This document shows, in pieces, positions 10,438-20,930 of a stretch of DNA of 64,000 nucleotides. Position 1 is the stretch's first letter; every line of letters begins with the position of its first letter. This DNA is from Termitomyces sp. T153 (Eukaryota > Basidiomycota > Agaricomycetes > Agaricales > Lyophyllaceae), in contig JACKQL020000096.1 in assembly GCA_018296165.2 (NCBI GenBank), positions 62,001 through 126,000 on the forward strand, in the 5' to 3' direction. The notes beneath the pieces are model-generated. The model was not told the DNA's origin and ran no database searches. It saw only the letters and a list, made by a program, of their open reading frames with translations. Position numbers and translations under genes: made by a program.

Positions 10438-12617
10438 GATCATGGGCCCCATTGCCTAACACCAACCAAGATCAAGTGAACTCAAAGGAAGTACACAACT
10501 TCCACTTCTAGCTGCAAAAAATCAATCCTTGTCTCTCCCAATATCACCTGGATCATTTTTCTGAGCCACAAACTCACTTTCAGACCCAAGCAAAGTCACA
10601 TATGCTATGACACCCTCAGAAGTCACCTCCTGCCCAATCCTCACTGGACCTGACAACTTCCAGATATGGAAGATCAGAATTACAGCAAAGCTTTGGCAAG
10701 AGAAGGTTTGGGACATGGTTACAACCATGCCCCTGGCAACAACCTCATCCCCAGGTGCATTGGCCATATCCCCAGATACATCAACACACCTCCACATTGA
10801 CAGCTGGACAGGCTGTGACTCAAAGGCTGCTGCATCATTATCTCATATGTGTCTGACAGACTTGCAATTGAAGTTGAGGACTTACTCCATGCAAAAGACA
10901 TGTTTGACAGACTCATAAAGATCCATGAGGACACAAACATAGGTGTCAGTACCTTCTACACTTTCATCTACATGCTCACCCTTAAGTGGGACAGTTCACC
11001 CTCCACACTCAGTGATCATATCTCAGCAATCACAGCTGCCAACACATGACTCACTGCCATGAAAAAGCAAATCAACCATGAATTCCTTGCATTCATTCTT
11101 CTCCACTCTTTTCCTGACAAAAATGTATGGGAATCTTTCTGTGCTACTGTTCTAAACTTCCTGGCTCCCAGGAAAACACTGTCCTTCTCTGAACTCACAG
11201 ATTGCCTGACATTCACTGCAACAGCACAGCAAGGGGCTTCTTCTGACACAGCACTCAAGGCTGATGCAAACACAAAGAAGAAGCCCAAAGGCAAGTCAGA
11301 ACTATGGTGCAAAATCTCATAGATCTGCCACTCACAACACATCCAACTGCTGCATGTTGAAGGAGCAGAAGGGCAAAAAGAAGAAAGGGAAAATCAAGGC
11401 AAAAATGAAGGCAAATTGTGTCAGCCATGATTTGGACTCAGACCATGAAAATTCAGATGAAATGGACAGTGATACAGGCAGTGAGATGGCAGGGTATTTT
11501 AATAACAAGTCTGTTTGTGTTTCAAAAGCATTAATGTCACACATTTTGGCTTATATTAGGACTGCAGCAAGAGGTCTCACCTGCTCAAACATGATAGCTG
11601 ACTCCAGTGCCTCAGCCCACATGACACTGCACCAGGAGTGGTTTAGATGTGGCACCATCAAAGAACTAAACCTACCACACAAAATACACTTTGGAGATAA
11701 CTTGCATGTAGAAGCTACAGGCATTGGTACCATTGCCCTTGAATGTGAAGTCAATGGTTCAACCAAGGTCACAGAGCTTGAAAATACCCTCTACATACCA
11801 TCATTCTAACCCACACTGGTGTCAATATGTTGTCTTGACAAGGCTGGCTACTACACTGTGTTTAAAAATGGAGAGTGCAAGATTAAGACTTCAAAAGGCT
11901 GATGGTATTCAGATGGAAACAAATTACCTACTCCAGTTTGGTTGGTTCCCTCATGTATGCCATGATGGGAACCAGACCTGATATTGCCAATGTTGTTGGA
12001 GTACTTAGCCACTTCAGTGCAAATTCCAAACATCAACATTGGATGGCAGTAAAGCAAGCATTACAATACCTGAAGACAACCCATGACATGGAGCTTTGTT
12101 TTGACAGTAAAGATGTGAGCATGGATATGTCCTTTCATTGATACTCAGATGCAGATTGGTCAGGCAATTCATATACATCCAGGTCAACTTCCAGATATGT
12201 GTTTATCTCTGTTTGCAGTGCCATCTGTTGGGCTAGTAAATGACAAACAATGGTTGCTCTTTCTTCAACTAAATCTGAATACATAGGGCTGTGCTACTGT
12301 ATGCTGGACAGCATCTTGCATGGCTCCAAACTTTCTTTGAAGACATAGGTCACACTCAGAAGGGGCCATCAAATATGTTTAATGACAACCACACTGTGAT
12401 CATTCTTACAAAGGAAGTGCAATATTGATCTCAAACAAAGCACATCCAATGGAAGTATTGTTACCTACAAAGACAATCTCATTGCAAAGGGTGAAGCAGT
12501 CATACAATTTGTACCCACTGAAGATATGGTTGCAGACATATTTACAAAGGCTCTCCCTCATGACAAGCATTAGAAGTTCATTAAGGGGATGGGGCTATGC
12601 CTTCACCTGAGTGGGAG
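10438..12617 (+). pseudogene. Ty1/Copia element, gutted
   Basis: Copia-type gag begins near 10600 (LTGPDNFQIWKIRITAKLW). It is followed by a degraded zinc-knuckle region near 11320 and a protease with DSSASAHMT where DSGASAHMT is expected (about 11600). At about 11880 the sequence jumps to the end of reverse transcriptase (SSLVGSLMYAM, TRPDIA) and the RNase H block (YSDADWSGN, SSTKSEYIGL). Integrase and most of the reverse transcriptase, by my estimate about 2.5 kb, are deleted. The order of the surviving domains is the Copia order. No 5' LTR is seen: copy 1 of the 315 bp repeat abuts it directly. Stops and frameshifts are common. Confidence 0.75.
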
Positions 12618-12793
12618 TGTAATAGAAATTCCCACTACTTTAGTAGTGGGTTTCTGTTGTTCCAGGCAAAATATTGACTAGCCCTCATTTTTTTTTTCAC
12701 ATCATGTGTACTTCCCACACTCTCCACTCCTCCTACAATAGCAGGTCTTTTCTCTCCCTCTTTCTTAAGATCCACATATAGCATATTTCAACA
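12618..12793 (+). repeat. Probable 3' LTR of the Copia element
   Basis: Begins TGTAATAGAAATTCCC right after the terminal Copia reading frame (HLSGS..) and contains the palindrome CCCACTACTTTAGTAGTGGG at about 12631. The right edge (..TTTCAACA) is my estimate, because there is no second LTR in the window to compare. Confidence 0.5.
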
Positions 12794-13720
12794 GACAATG
12801 ATGGTTTCAAGTGGTGTTTGTAGCCAGAGTATGGTACACAAGGGAATTGATAATATTCCTGTAGCTAAAAGTAATATCTGAATAGGAACAGTATATTTCA
12901 GATGATAATAGATAGTTCATGATGACAGTGCTGTGGAAATCAAATATGGGGCATGTAGGATTGTTTGATGAAGAAATGATGACATTGACAGTCCAGTCAG
13001 GGTTGACTGGATCTCAGAAAGTCAACATGTTATTGCTATTGGGGAACTGGCTGTAAACATGATTGCTCTTGTGTGCAGAATTGCAGACCTCCACAAGCAA
13101 GAATTGGGTTGTAAGGGCAGTATGCATATAGGTTTCCTGCAAAAAGGAATGTAAATGTCAAGATTGTGCAGGTGGAAAGTCCAGGGATTCAATAGAACAA
13201 GCACAAAAGAACCAGATATGATACTTCCTGTTTGGTGCAATAACTCCAGGAATGGGGTTGTAGTGAATCTGATTTGGTTGAGGGCATGGTCAAGCATAGT
13301 GGCAATATGACAGTGTGAAAGAGTACAGAGTTGCATATTGACCTGGGATAATATAGATCCATATACTGAGCTGTGTGAGGATGCAGAGAAAAACATCTTT
13401 GGGTATGCTAGCCAATAAAGACATTGAATCACACCCTGTTGGATATGTGTATCAATGAAATGTCAGGAAGATGGTTGGGCTGATGATGATGCTGTGTAGT
13501 GCAAAGAAAGGATTAATGATGTATGCTTGTTCTTCTATGTATTTGATAGGAGCAAGTGGGCAGCTGACAGATAAATTAGAGTGTTGTAAGAAACAGTACA
13601 TTGTTAAGTCAGCAGCAGGCATGTGTGATTGCTAGAATTGATCATCTTCATTTGAAAAGGAAAAAGTGACAAGTAGCAGGCTATGTTGTTGGATCTTAAC
13701 CACTTTGTGGAGTTATAACA
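12794..13720. other. Unassigned repeat-like stretch
   Basis: CG-poor DNA with a 136-codon open frame on the minus strand (13432-13022) that I do not recognise. It separates the Copia LTR from copy 2 of the 315 bp repeat. It may be a fragment of the host transposon or of another element. Confidence 0.3.
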
Positions 13721-14035
13721 TGTTCTACTGTAGGAGTGTCATGCTTCACATTCTTCTTCATCACATGTTTTTGGCCATGCCACCTTGAATATGTTTTTCA
13801 TGATTTGTCATACCTCAGTTCACTTTGCATTAACATGCATGTAACTGAGGTATGTTATACTTTTACATCACACTTTATAATATTCCTTACTTACTTTACC
13901 TACCTAGTTACATTGCTTTGTTCCAGGTAATATTCAATAGTTCACTTTGCATTAATGTGCATATAACTGAGTTACATTGGTTTGTTCTAGCCAATCCTAA
14001 ACCATGCTACCACTATCACATGTTGATCTTTGAAA
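13721..14035. repeat. 315 bp direct repeat, copy 2
   Basis: Second copy of 10123-10437, same orientation and length, with the palindrome and the doubled TTCACTTTGCATTAA motif retained. It includes a short piece of the minus-strand transposase reading (HSMxxF..GGMAKNM region), so it cannot be an LTR of the Copia element. Confidence 0.8.
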
Positions 14036-14249
14036 CTATCTGGTGCCTTTTGCTTCTTTCCAAGGCAGCTGCTCATGCATGAGAAGCAGCAATGCAAAGA
14101 TACTTTCTTTTCAATGGCATTTGAAGTGTATAAAGACAAGAAATCAAATTGGTTTGATCCTACAGTACAGAACCTACAGATCATCCGTTTCGAGCCTCAG
14201 ACATGGCAAAATATGAAAAAAAAAATTGGCCTCCGGCTAATTTGGCGCC

Positions 14250-14285
14250 TGTCACAAAGTGGTGGTATCTAAGTGAACAGCACCA
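14250..14285. repeat. Right terminal inverted repeat of the DNA transposon
   Basis: Runs TGTCACAAAGTGGTGG.. to ..AAGTGAACAGCACCA and is followed by TA. It is the reverse complement of 316-349. The DNA just inside it (about 14180-14250) still contains CG dinucleotides, unlike the rest of the block, so CG loss fades out about 100 bp before the element end. Confidence 0.75.
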
Positions 14286-14450
14286 TAGATACTAAATTCG
14301 AAAGGTTATGATGGCAGGAAAATTGGTCGCGTGAACTTGTCGAGTTCACTTGTCCGCAACTTGTACTTATCTGATAGATCAACAAGTCTTCTCACGACTG
14401 GGATTGATCACCGGCGTCGCTAATTAGTACGAGTCGTTATCATAATCATC

Positions 14451-15405
14451 ATGTCATTCTACGATATTGCGCGAAAATGTTTCGTCTTGACCTCTTGTGC
14501 TGTCTCTCCCATCACCTTCTTGATTGACGCTCCATTTGGCCGCTTCACACCCAAGAACCAGTCAAGCATTTTTCTTGTTGACGGTGCGCCCGAGTCTCTG
14601 CCCAAAAATTTCAGATTTAGCTCATGTATCTGTAGGAATCAAGTCATGGATTGTAATGGAACTAGTCGCACCTACCTCTTTCCTCTATTCCTTCCTGTCC
14701 TCTTCTACACAACCCCCTCTTTTCTCCTCCCAATCTCTCCTGGCCTCACTATACCTCCTACACTACCTTAACCGTGCTCTTCTCTCTCCACTGCGTACTC
14801 CCTCTCGTTCAAAATCCCACATTGCCGTGCCGCTGTCAGGTATCCTCTTCAACGTGGCCAACGGCTCCCTCCTCGGCACATACCTCGCCTCGCCTGCCGC
14901 CCATATATATCTCACACATGGTGCCTTACGCCCGACCTTCCTTTTGGGAATCATGCTTTGGGCTTTAGGGGCAGCTGGAAACATCTGGCATGACGAGGTT
15001 CTCCTCAATATCCGGCGTAATGCCCTTTCTAAGGGAAAGGCGCGTGATGGTGCCAGTACGGAGCACTATGCAATTCCACGTGGCGGGCTTTACTCACTTG
15101 TGTCGTACCCCAACTACTTATGCGAGTGGGTAGAATGGGCGGGTTTCGCCCTTGCCGCTTCACCATTTCCTATCTTCTCGATATCTTTCTCTTTTTCTCC
15201 TATTGCAGTTTTCGAAGCCCTGCGTAGTGTGATTGAGGCACCCGCAACATCATTCGCACCTTCACTCACCCCGCCGTACATCTTTTTCCTCAATGAGGTG
15301 CTTCTTATGCTTCCTCGTGCTGTAAGGGGACACCGATGGTATCGTACTCGCTTCGGACCTGCATACCCGCTTGAACGTCGCGCTGTAATTCCGTTCCTTA
15401 TTTGA
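14451..15405 (+). CDS. Steroid 5-alpha-reductase family membrane protein
   Basis: Two exons: 14451-14583 and 14636-15405. The 52 bp intron has GT..TAG borders, and splicing gives ..FLVDG-IKSWIVMELVAP. The product is 300 residues. The C-terminal half matches the 3-oxo-5-alpha-steroid 4-dehydrogenase C-terminal domain: GGLYSLVSYPNYLCEWVEW near residue 200, and HRWYRTRFGPAYP..RRAVIPF at the very end, where the family keeps a Tyr-Pro..Arg motif and a terminal PF. Several hydrophobic segments suggest an ER membrane protein. The family reduces enone double bonds with NADPH in steroids, polyprenols or very-long-chain enoyl-CoA. I cannot tell the substrate here. The frame is intact and CG content is normal, so this is a live host gene next to a repeat block. 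Confidence 0.88.
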
Positions 15406-15874
15406 ATCATGTATCAGTCACCGGTTCCCGTGTAGTCGCAATGTCTTCCTTGTAGCACAGCTCTATCGACGACATATTCATCTACTTACTCATGTCAGAA
15501 AGATGATTCACAGATGATTCTATTCAACTAAAGTTCGGTATTCTCCAATCTGCTGTCCTTCGTTCATCAGTCACGTACAATTGAAGCTATATGAGTAACT
15601 CAATCTGACATGCTTCTTTACAGGCTACTCAAAGTAGTTGCTCTTCTCTAAATAACTCAACGTGGTGTGAACACATTGTTTACGCATCTTCCAGGTCACT
15701 TGGATTCGATCACTGGCTGCTCATCATCGTGTCCTAGATCAATTCCTGACCGTAATCGCGCTCAGTGGCTTCAAAACAGACCGCTAATTGTTTAGTTCAA
15801 CCGAGACTGCACATGCATCAATGTGTCGACCTATCAGCTATTCTGGTGATCTGGCTCTAAAGTATGTTAGTATA
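15406..15874. other. Intergenic, nothing recognised
   Basis: CG content is normal. I see no open frame of note, RNA gene or repeat here, up to the TA that flanks the next element (15873-15874). Confidence 0.5.
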
Positions 15875-16528
15875 CTATCCCACCCCCGTAGTTCGGAGTA
15901 CCCCTTGAGTTGGATGTCACAATCTAGTCACACTTAGTCAAACAACCTTTTCAAACTCCGCCCAGAGAATACTACGAGTAGAACGCGCGAAAGGAGAATA
16001 CATTGGATACAATAATCGAAGCCCCGTTCTTGAACATGTTACTGAAGGTCTTGTAGTTCACCTGGAGTTTTGCAAGGTAACCTCCTTCATCCCAGTAAGA
16101 TGAATTTTGACACTCACCTTGAGGTCTTGAGCCGCCTCTACATAGGACTTGTACTGCCCCTCAGTGACCCCCCGTATAGACGCCTGGATACGCTCCTCAT
16201 AGTAGCGCGAGCACTGGATGCGGCGGTGCCCCATGGAGGACAAACCGCGGTGAAGGTGAATTACGAAGGCGCGACTCCCGACGCGTGAAGGTAATTTCAG
16301 GCTCAGCCTTGCCGTCTAATCGGCAGGCGTGACATTGACCATTGACTCGACCATCGTCCACGACAGGAGACAACTACAACACTGTTCCTGAACTCGAATC
16401 GAGTCGGAAACAGGTAAGTAGTCATACTGTTGTCTGGGCCTCAACTCTTGGACGCTCAACTGGCTATTTGCCGCAAAACTTTTTTTCGTCTGACTCAAGG
16501 GCTACTCCGAACTACGGGGGTGGGATAG
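15875..16528 (-). mobile_element. 654 bp nonautonomous TA-flanked element, pogo-like
   Basis: The ends are inverted repeats of about 38 bp. The left begins CTATCCCACCCCCGTAGTTC, and the right is its reverse complement ending GGTGGGATAG. TA flanks both sides (15873-15874, 16529-16530). Inside, on the minus strand near 16210-16110, is a short frame with YEERIQASIRGVTEGQYKSY..AA. This looks like the psq/CENP-B-type helix-turn-helix at the start of fungal pogo-like transposases. It then runs into a GTGAGT donor. The rest of the transposase is absent, so this is probably an internal-deletion derivative that would need a transposase from elsewhere. The ends are nearly perfect and CG is retained, suggesting recent arrival. 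Confidence 0.8.
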
Positions 16529-16530
16529 TA

Positions 16531-17487
16531 CGAAAGCTCAAACATGATTGCGACCCTGACATACACATTCAGATACCCAGGGATTTGTAGATATGCATCT
16601 CGAACCACCTATATGTGCCGCTTCTTACTAGCCGATCTGATCTTGAACAACATTATCTAATGACTTGAGAAGGGAACGGATCCCCCCGGTAATATCATTC
16701 TCGATTGTTTTCATCGACAATATCGATTCTCTCTACCACTACATTGGTATGTAGATTTCCGCTCTTTCACTTATCACCTCTCGAGGTTCATTCAGGACGG
16801 CTTGACATCTCGAGCAGTCAACATTATCGGAGTACACTAAGGGCAATATTTTGAATACTTGATACCACTGAGCCCATCGATCCTTATACGCCTTTTAACA
16901 TCGTGTGTTATCGAACTATCACCAAACAGTCTGAACCGGGCCGTCCTGTGCGCTCGTGCTATCTCAATGGCGGGAAGTACTCGTGTGGTATTACAGACCT
17001 TAACTTTTTGCCCGGCATCCAGGATGATGAGCCGATCTTGTAAGAGTCTATTTTTCCTTCTATAGAAGGAGCATATTTTGATAAAACCAGCGTTGCAATA
17101 GATGTCAAAAATCAAGCGAGCGTCGAGTCGCTGACAGTGCTTATGTACTAGGCATAATGCGAAAACTTTGACCTCTACTTGCTCAAACACTCTCAGATCT
17201 TAAAATCATCATGTATCTACAAGCCCATTCTACAAGCCTTGCAAGGGCATCCCCAACAACGGTAATCAGCATCTTATACTTACAGTTGGTGACATTCTAT
17301 ATGCTTCCTTCCAACCACATTGACTCAGGATCGTTATCGGTTTGACAGAACTGGTTTCTAGGAATCTGATCATATGCTACTATATTGTTATATTGCAAGA
17401 ACAAAAGCGAGGAAAAGGAGCATGACAACGTCTTAGCGTACAAGTATCGATCGCATTACAGGGAATGTAGGTGAGAGAAAAACTTTC
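16531..17487. other. Intergenic, nothing recognised
   Basis: About 950 bp of CG-normal DNA downstream of the nucleotidyltransferase-like gene. A 117-codon open frame on the minus strand (17190-16837) has no features I recognise and may be chance. Confidence 0.4.
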
Positions 17488-18282
17488 TCAAGAACCAGAG
17501 ACATCTGTTTTGGAGAAACCCAACTCGACCAAAGTAGCCTTGATATAGCCCTGATGGCCCGGGGCATTTTCGCCGAGTACTTTCCACAGAGTCCCCCAGG
17601 CAAAGTGCTCATCTGGTTCCTTTAAGATATCCCTTACCTCAGAAGGAATAGGCTGCGGATTCTTACGGACAAGATAATCCAGGCATCGAACGAGATCATC
17701 AATATCTTTCTTGAGACGTCCTGGCTGGCCCTTGCGAGAACCACGACATATGGCGCATAGTTTAAAGATCGCTAAGACAGGAACAGAGGCGACATGGAGG
17801 CCTTCCTTCAAATCGACAACAAACTTCCGATCTCCTTCCAATAGACCTGGACTTTCAGAGATATCTGCTTTGACGTATATTGGGAGATTCAAGTCGTAAT
17901 GGTAAAACACAGTCATCTTCGTGGCTCTTTCAACTGATCGCGGATCGGTCCACCGGTCTTCGAGTCCTGGAAAAATCATTCTTTCTTCTCTGAATTGATT
18001 TAGATGAGGGAAGAGCATGTGGGCAAATTCAAGTGTCATTTTAGGAGGGATATAAAAATCAACGTCCTGTCAATGATTTATGTAAAAAAGCGGCATGACA
18101 ATAAGTACAAAAGTCCCAACCTCTGTCGTCCTATTGATGACACCATGCAATTTGAGCGCTGAGGCACCTCCAATAACGTATCTGAGGTTGCCTTTCTGTG
18201 CTCGTTCCATAAGAAAGGTCAGCATTGCTAATGGTTTTGCGTTAAGATGTTGCAATGGTCTTGGGACAAAGATCAGAGACAT
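17488..18282 (-). CDS. Nucleotidyltransferase-fold protein (MNT/AbiEii-like)
   Basis: Two exons on the minus strand, 18282-18121 and 18066-17488, joined across a 54 bp intron (GTTGGG..GACAG). Phase zero is kept and the product is 246 residues. I chose the ATG at 18282 because upstream sequence in frame has no conserved content. The join creates GGASALKLHGVINRTTEDVDFYI (residues ~38-60). This is the GG..DxD signature of minimal nucleotidyltransferases, with both Asp retained and a possible third acid in VKADISES. A later block (VPVLAIFKLCAICRG..KKDIDDLVRCLDYL) matches the KL..R..KD..DL helix pair of the same fold. Such enzymes move nucleotides onto RNA, protein or small molecules. The substrate here is unknown. 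It is transcribed away from the gene at 19234. Confidence 0.75.
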
Positions 18283-19233
18283 AGTGCCAAAATTACACAG
18301 GGGTATGCGAGCTAGCTTTCTATGAGGATATTGAGCTGGACAGTAACGAAGAGCCTTGGACCAAATCCATGACTCTTTATATCTATCTGACCGGAAAAAT
18401 TCACGTTGAAGGCACAGGTCAACTACCACATTAGGAATGAATGATTTGTGTAAACACAACGTCCATCGTCGGCGCATTCTTGCCCGCCACAAGAGCTGGA
18501 AGTTGAAATCTTAGGTGGCTTTGCACCGCCTTCTTCAACAATAGATTTTTTTAGAGAGGTCACATTGGCATCTTGTTGTTATTGTAAGTATATTGTACAG
18601 TGACTCAGCGGCTTCTTTGAGTGGCTCAACCCACTTACCAAAAGCCGAGATTACCAAATGTGATTATGCGAATAGTAATGCCAAAATACAATACTACAAC
18701 AACATGGTAATCGGTACAATAGGTCGGACTTTTTTTATATAGCTCGCCTGTGTCAGCTGGGAAGGCAGGTGATTCTGATAAGTACTGTCTTTCGATAGTA
18801 TTGTACAGTGAGTGGCTGTGTAACATGAAACAACAGAAATTCCCAAATGAGAATCGGGCCAGAATATACAAAAAATGTGCAACAAATTTCCACATTATAT
18901 TGCATCTCGATTGAGAGTGTGAGTCCAGAGGCTTGCCGCTTGATGTATGTGATGGATTGAGCGAGGTACCGGCATATCGTTTTGGATACCTTGTTCCTAG
19001 AAAGTTGGAAGTATAGTACTAGGTTCAATCCGGACAGAAAGTCACTTATTGACTTCTGGGACAACATGTTACAGCAAGTTACTTGGCCGCCCACAAGGGG
19101 TAATCAATTTGCGGACTTTCATTATTTTATCCACATTGTTTATATAAGCTTCTTTCCCTATTTATCTTTGCGGCCGCCTCAAATACTTGAATTGTGTCTT
19201 TCGCAAAATTTGTCGATTTTTCGCAGTCATATC
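18283..19233. promoter_or_regulatory. Divergent intergenic region
   Basis: About 950 bp between two genes transcribed away from each other, so both promoters should lie here. A TATATAAG motif at about 19140 precedes the plus-strand gene by about 90 bp and could be its TATA element. The short string ATTGTACAGTGA occurs near 18594 and again near 18801. No other gene is evident. Confidence 0.4.
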
Positions 19234-20464
19234 ATGATTGTATTTCCAGGCGTATGTATCCTTCATTTCTCTTAGCACTGCTTTCTACTGATTTCTCTCC
19301 AGGAATCCGACAATGACCCAAAGTACATTAATGATTCGATACCTCCATGTGAGCAGCACGAGAGAGTGGTCGCTTTACGCAAACTTATAGCCCGCGGAAT
19401 TCCATGTATCCTTTGGGCCGAAGACGCTATGCGCTATGCTCATAGAGTCCCAACATGCCTCTTTGACCAGCAAATTCTCGTTCCCGATCATCTTCTGCAA
19501 GAGGCTGCTGCAGTTTTACAAGAAGGTGATTATCGTCCCACGACCCATTCGGAGCACTCTTTAGAGATTTTACCTGGTCCTCATTTCGGTACCTCGCCAT
19601 TTCCAAAGGGAATTCGTCTCAAGCATCGTGACGTACCTGAGGATCACCCCTATAAGCTTGAGCCAATCCCAACATGGATTTTGCTCCTTCCACAGTCCTA
19701 TTTTGGCCTTTCTGTCGAATCTACGGAACGATTTCAGTCTTTGGAACTGGGACCATCTTTGTCTCCTCTCAATGCTGGTATCTTGGTCCCTAAATATCAT
19801 ACGTTACTTGAGGGTTTAGTCAGATTCTTGATATATCAACCAACTGGCCTAGACATCCCTCATGCGTGTGGTGAACTACAGCATACAGTCTTGGTTGAAT
19901 ACCTGCTCACCTATCGAGTGGAGTACAATGAAAATGAGGCGCCTCCCCCTCTTGGCCAGCTGTACCCTGCCGAGCACCAAATTCTCGAGGAGCTTCAAAC
20001 GCAGGAAGCTCGTTGGTATATCAGATATCTGTTCGAGCGGAGGGCATGGCCCTCTTCTGATGCAATGCGCGAATACAGAGGCAAGGATAAGATTCCCCCA
20101 TTGTAAGTATTTTACCTCCTCCTTCAATGATCCGAAAGCAACCTTTTAGATGGAATTCTAATATAGTTTATCGAAGTCATGCCTCGTTACCTCTACGTGA
20201 GAACCAGAAGTAAGTTGACATTAATCTATTCCCTGTGCATTGACCAATGCAAGAGAGCAGATGTCGAAGCTATTCAACGTCGTCCATTACCGCGAAGTTA
20301 AACAGGGCTCATGTAGAACGTATAATTTTCTCAGGCATACAGCGCTCACCATCGCAGGTCAACGTAGTGAAGGTTATTTTACCTGCCTTTCGAAGGGCCT
20401 TACGGCGTCCTGTGTTGTGATCATGATAGACTTGTGGGTCATGCTAATTTGTATGAAGTATTAA
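19234..20464 (+). CDS. Degenerate nucleotidyltransferase-like protein
   Basis: Four-exon model: 19234-19251, 19303-20102, 20150-20209 and 20254-20464, giving 362 residues. The introns (51, 47 and 44 bp) are supported by the related copy at 42301, where the same borders are kept and sequence differs inside. Residues ~30-70 (RGIPCILWAEDAMRY..VPT..FD..ILVPD) keep the layout of a nucleotidyltransferase signature, but the Gly pair and the second Asp are lost, so activity is doubtful. There are no transmembrane segments. The last exon is the least certain: relative to the copy it has a 1 bp shift near the end that lengthens the tail. Function unknown. It is divergent from the gene at 17488 and may be functionally paired with it, which is only inference. 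Confidence 0.65.
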
Positions 20465-20930
20465 TGTAAATGTGTTTTCATTTAGAGTCGAGCAAAAATA
20501 AATCACATAAGAACTTAGAGTCGTTTCTTATAGGCTATTGTGAATGATGACCGGAAAGAGATATAGTTACATAGTAGATAGTGTTGATTAGTCTACCACT
20601 TTCCCCATTTCCGACCTCAATAAAATTTCCAGCACATTGACAATGCATGTCGATTCAATGAGCCATGTTATTCCTGGCAATGTAGCCGCCGACGCTTAAA
20701 GCAATAAATGTGCAACAGTGATTCTTTATCTCGCAATTGTTCTATAAAACGTCTGAAACAAAATAGTAGTATCAACGCCGGAAGCAAGGACGGCTCCTTA
20801 GACAGCTGTACATGAGTGGTTGGGAACAAGCGCAGTACTATAAAATCACTGTTGACCATTCACCGAGCACAATCGTCATCTTATCATCGAGATTTCTTAC
20901 GTCTCCGTAGGGCGAGGTGGAAGGGGCTCA
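20465..20930. other. Intergenic, edge of the gene island
   Basis: CG-normal DNA downstream of the gene at 19234. Nothing is recognised. The switch to CG-poor retroelement sequence happens within a few tens of bases of 20930. Confidence 0.5.

Noticed and set aside
10123..14035. The 315 bp direct repeats as LTRs of the Copia element
   Set aside because: They contain transposase sequence, do not begin and end TG..CA next to a primer site, and the Copia 3' LTR is better placed at 12618.
16837..17190. 117-codon minus-strand frame
   Set aside because: No splice context, no recognisable motif and no homologous copy in the window. Kept only as intergenic.
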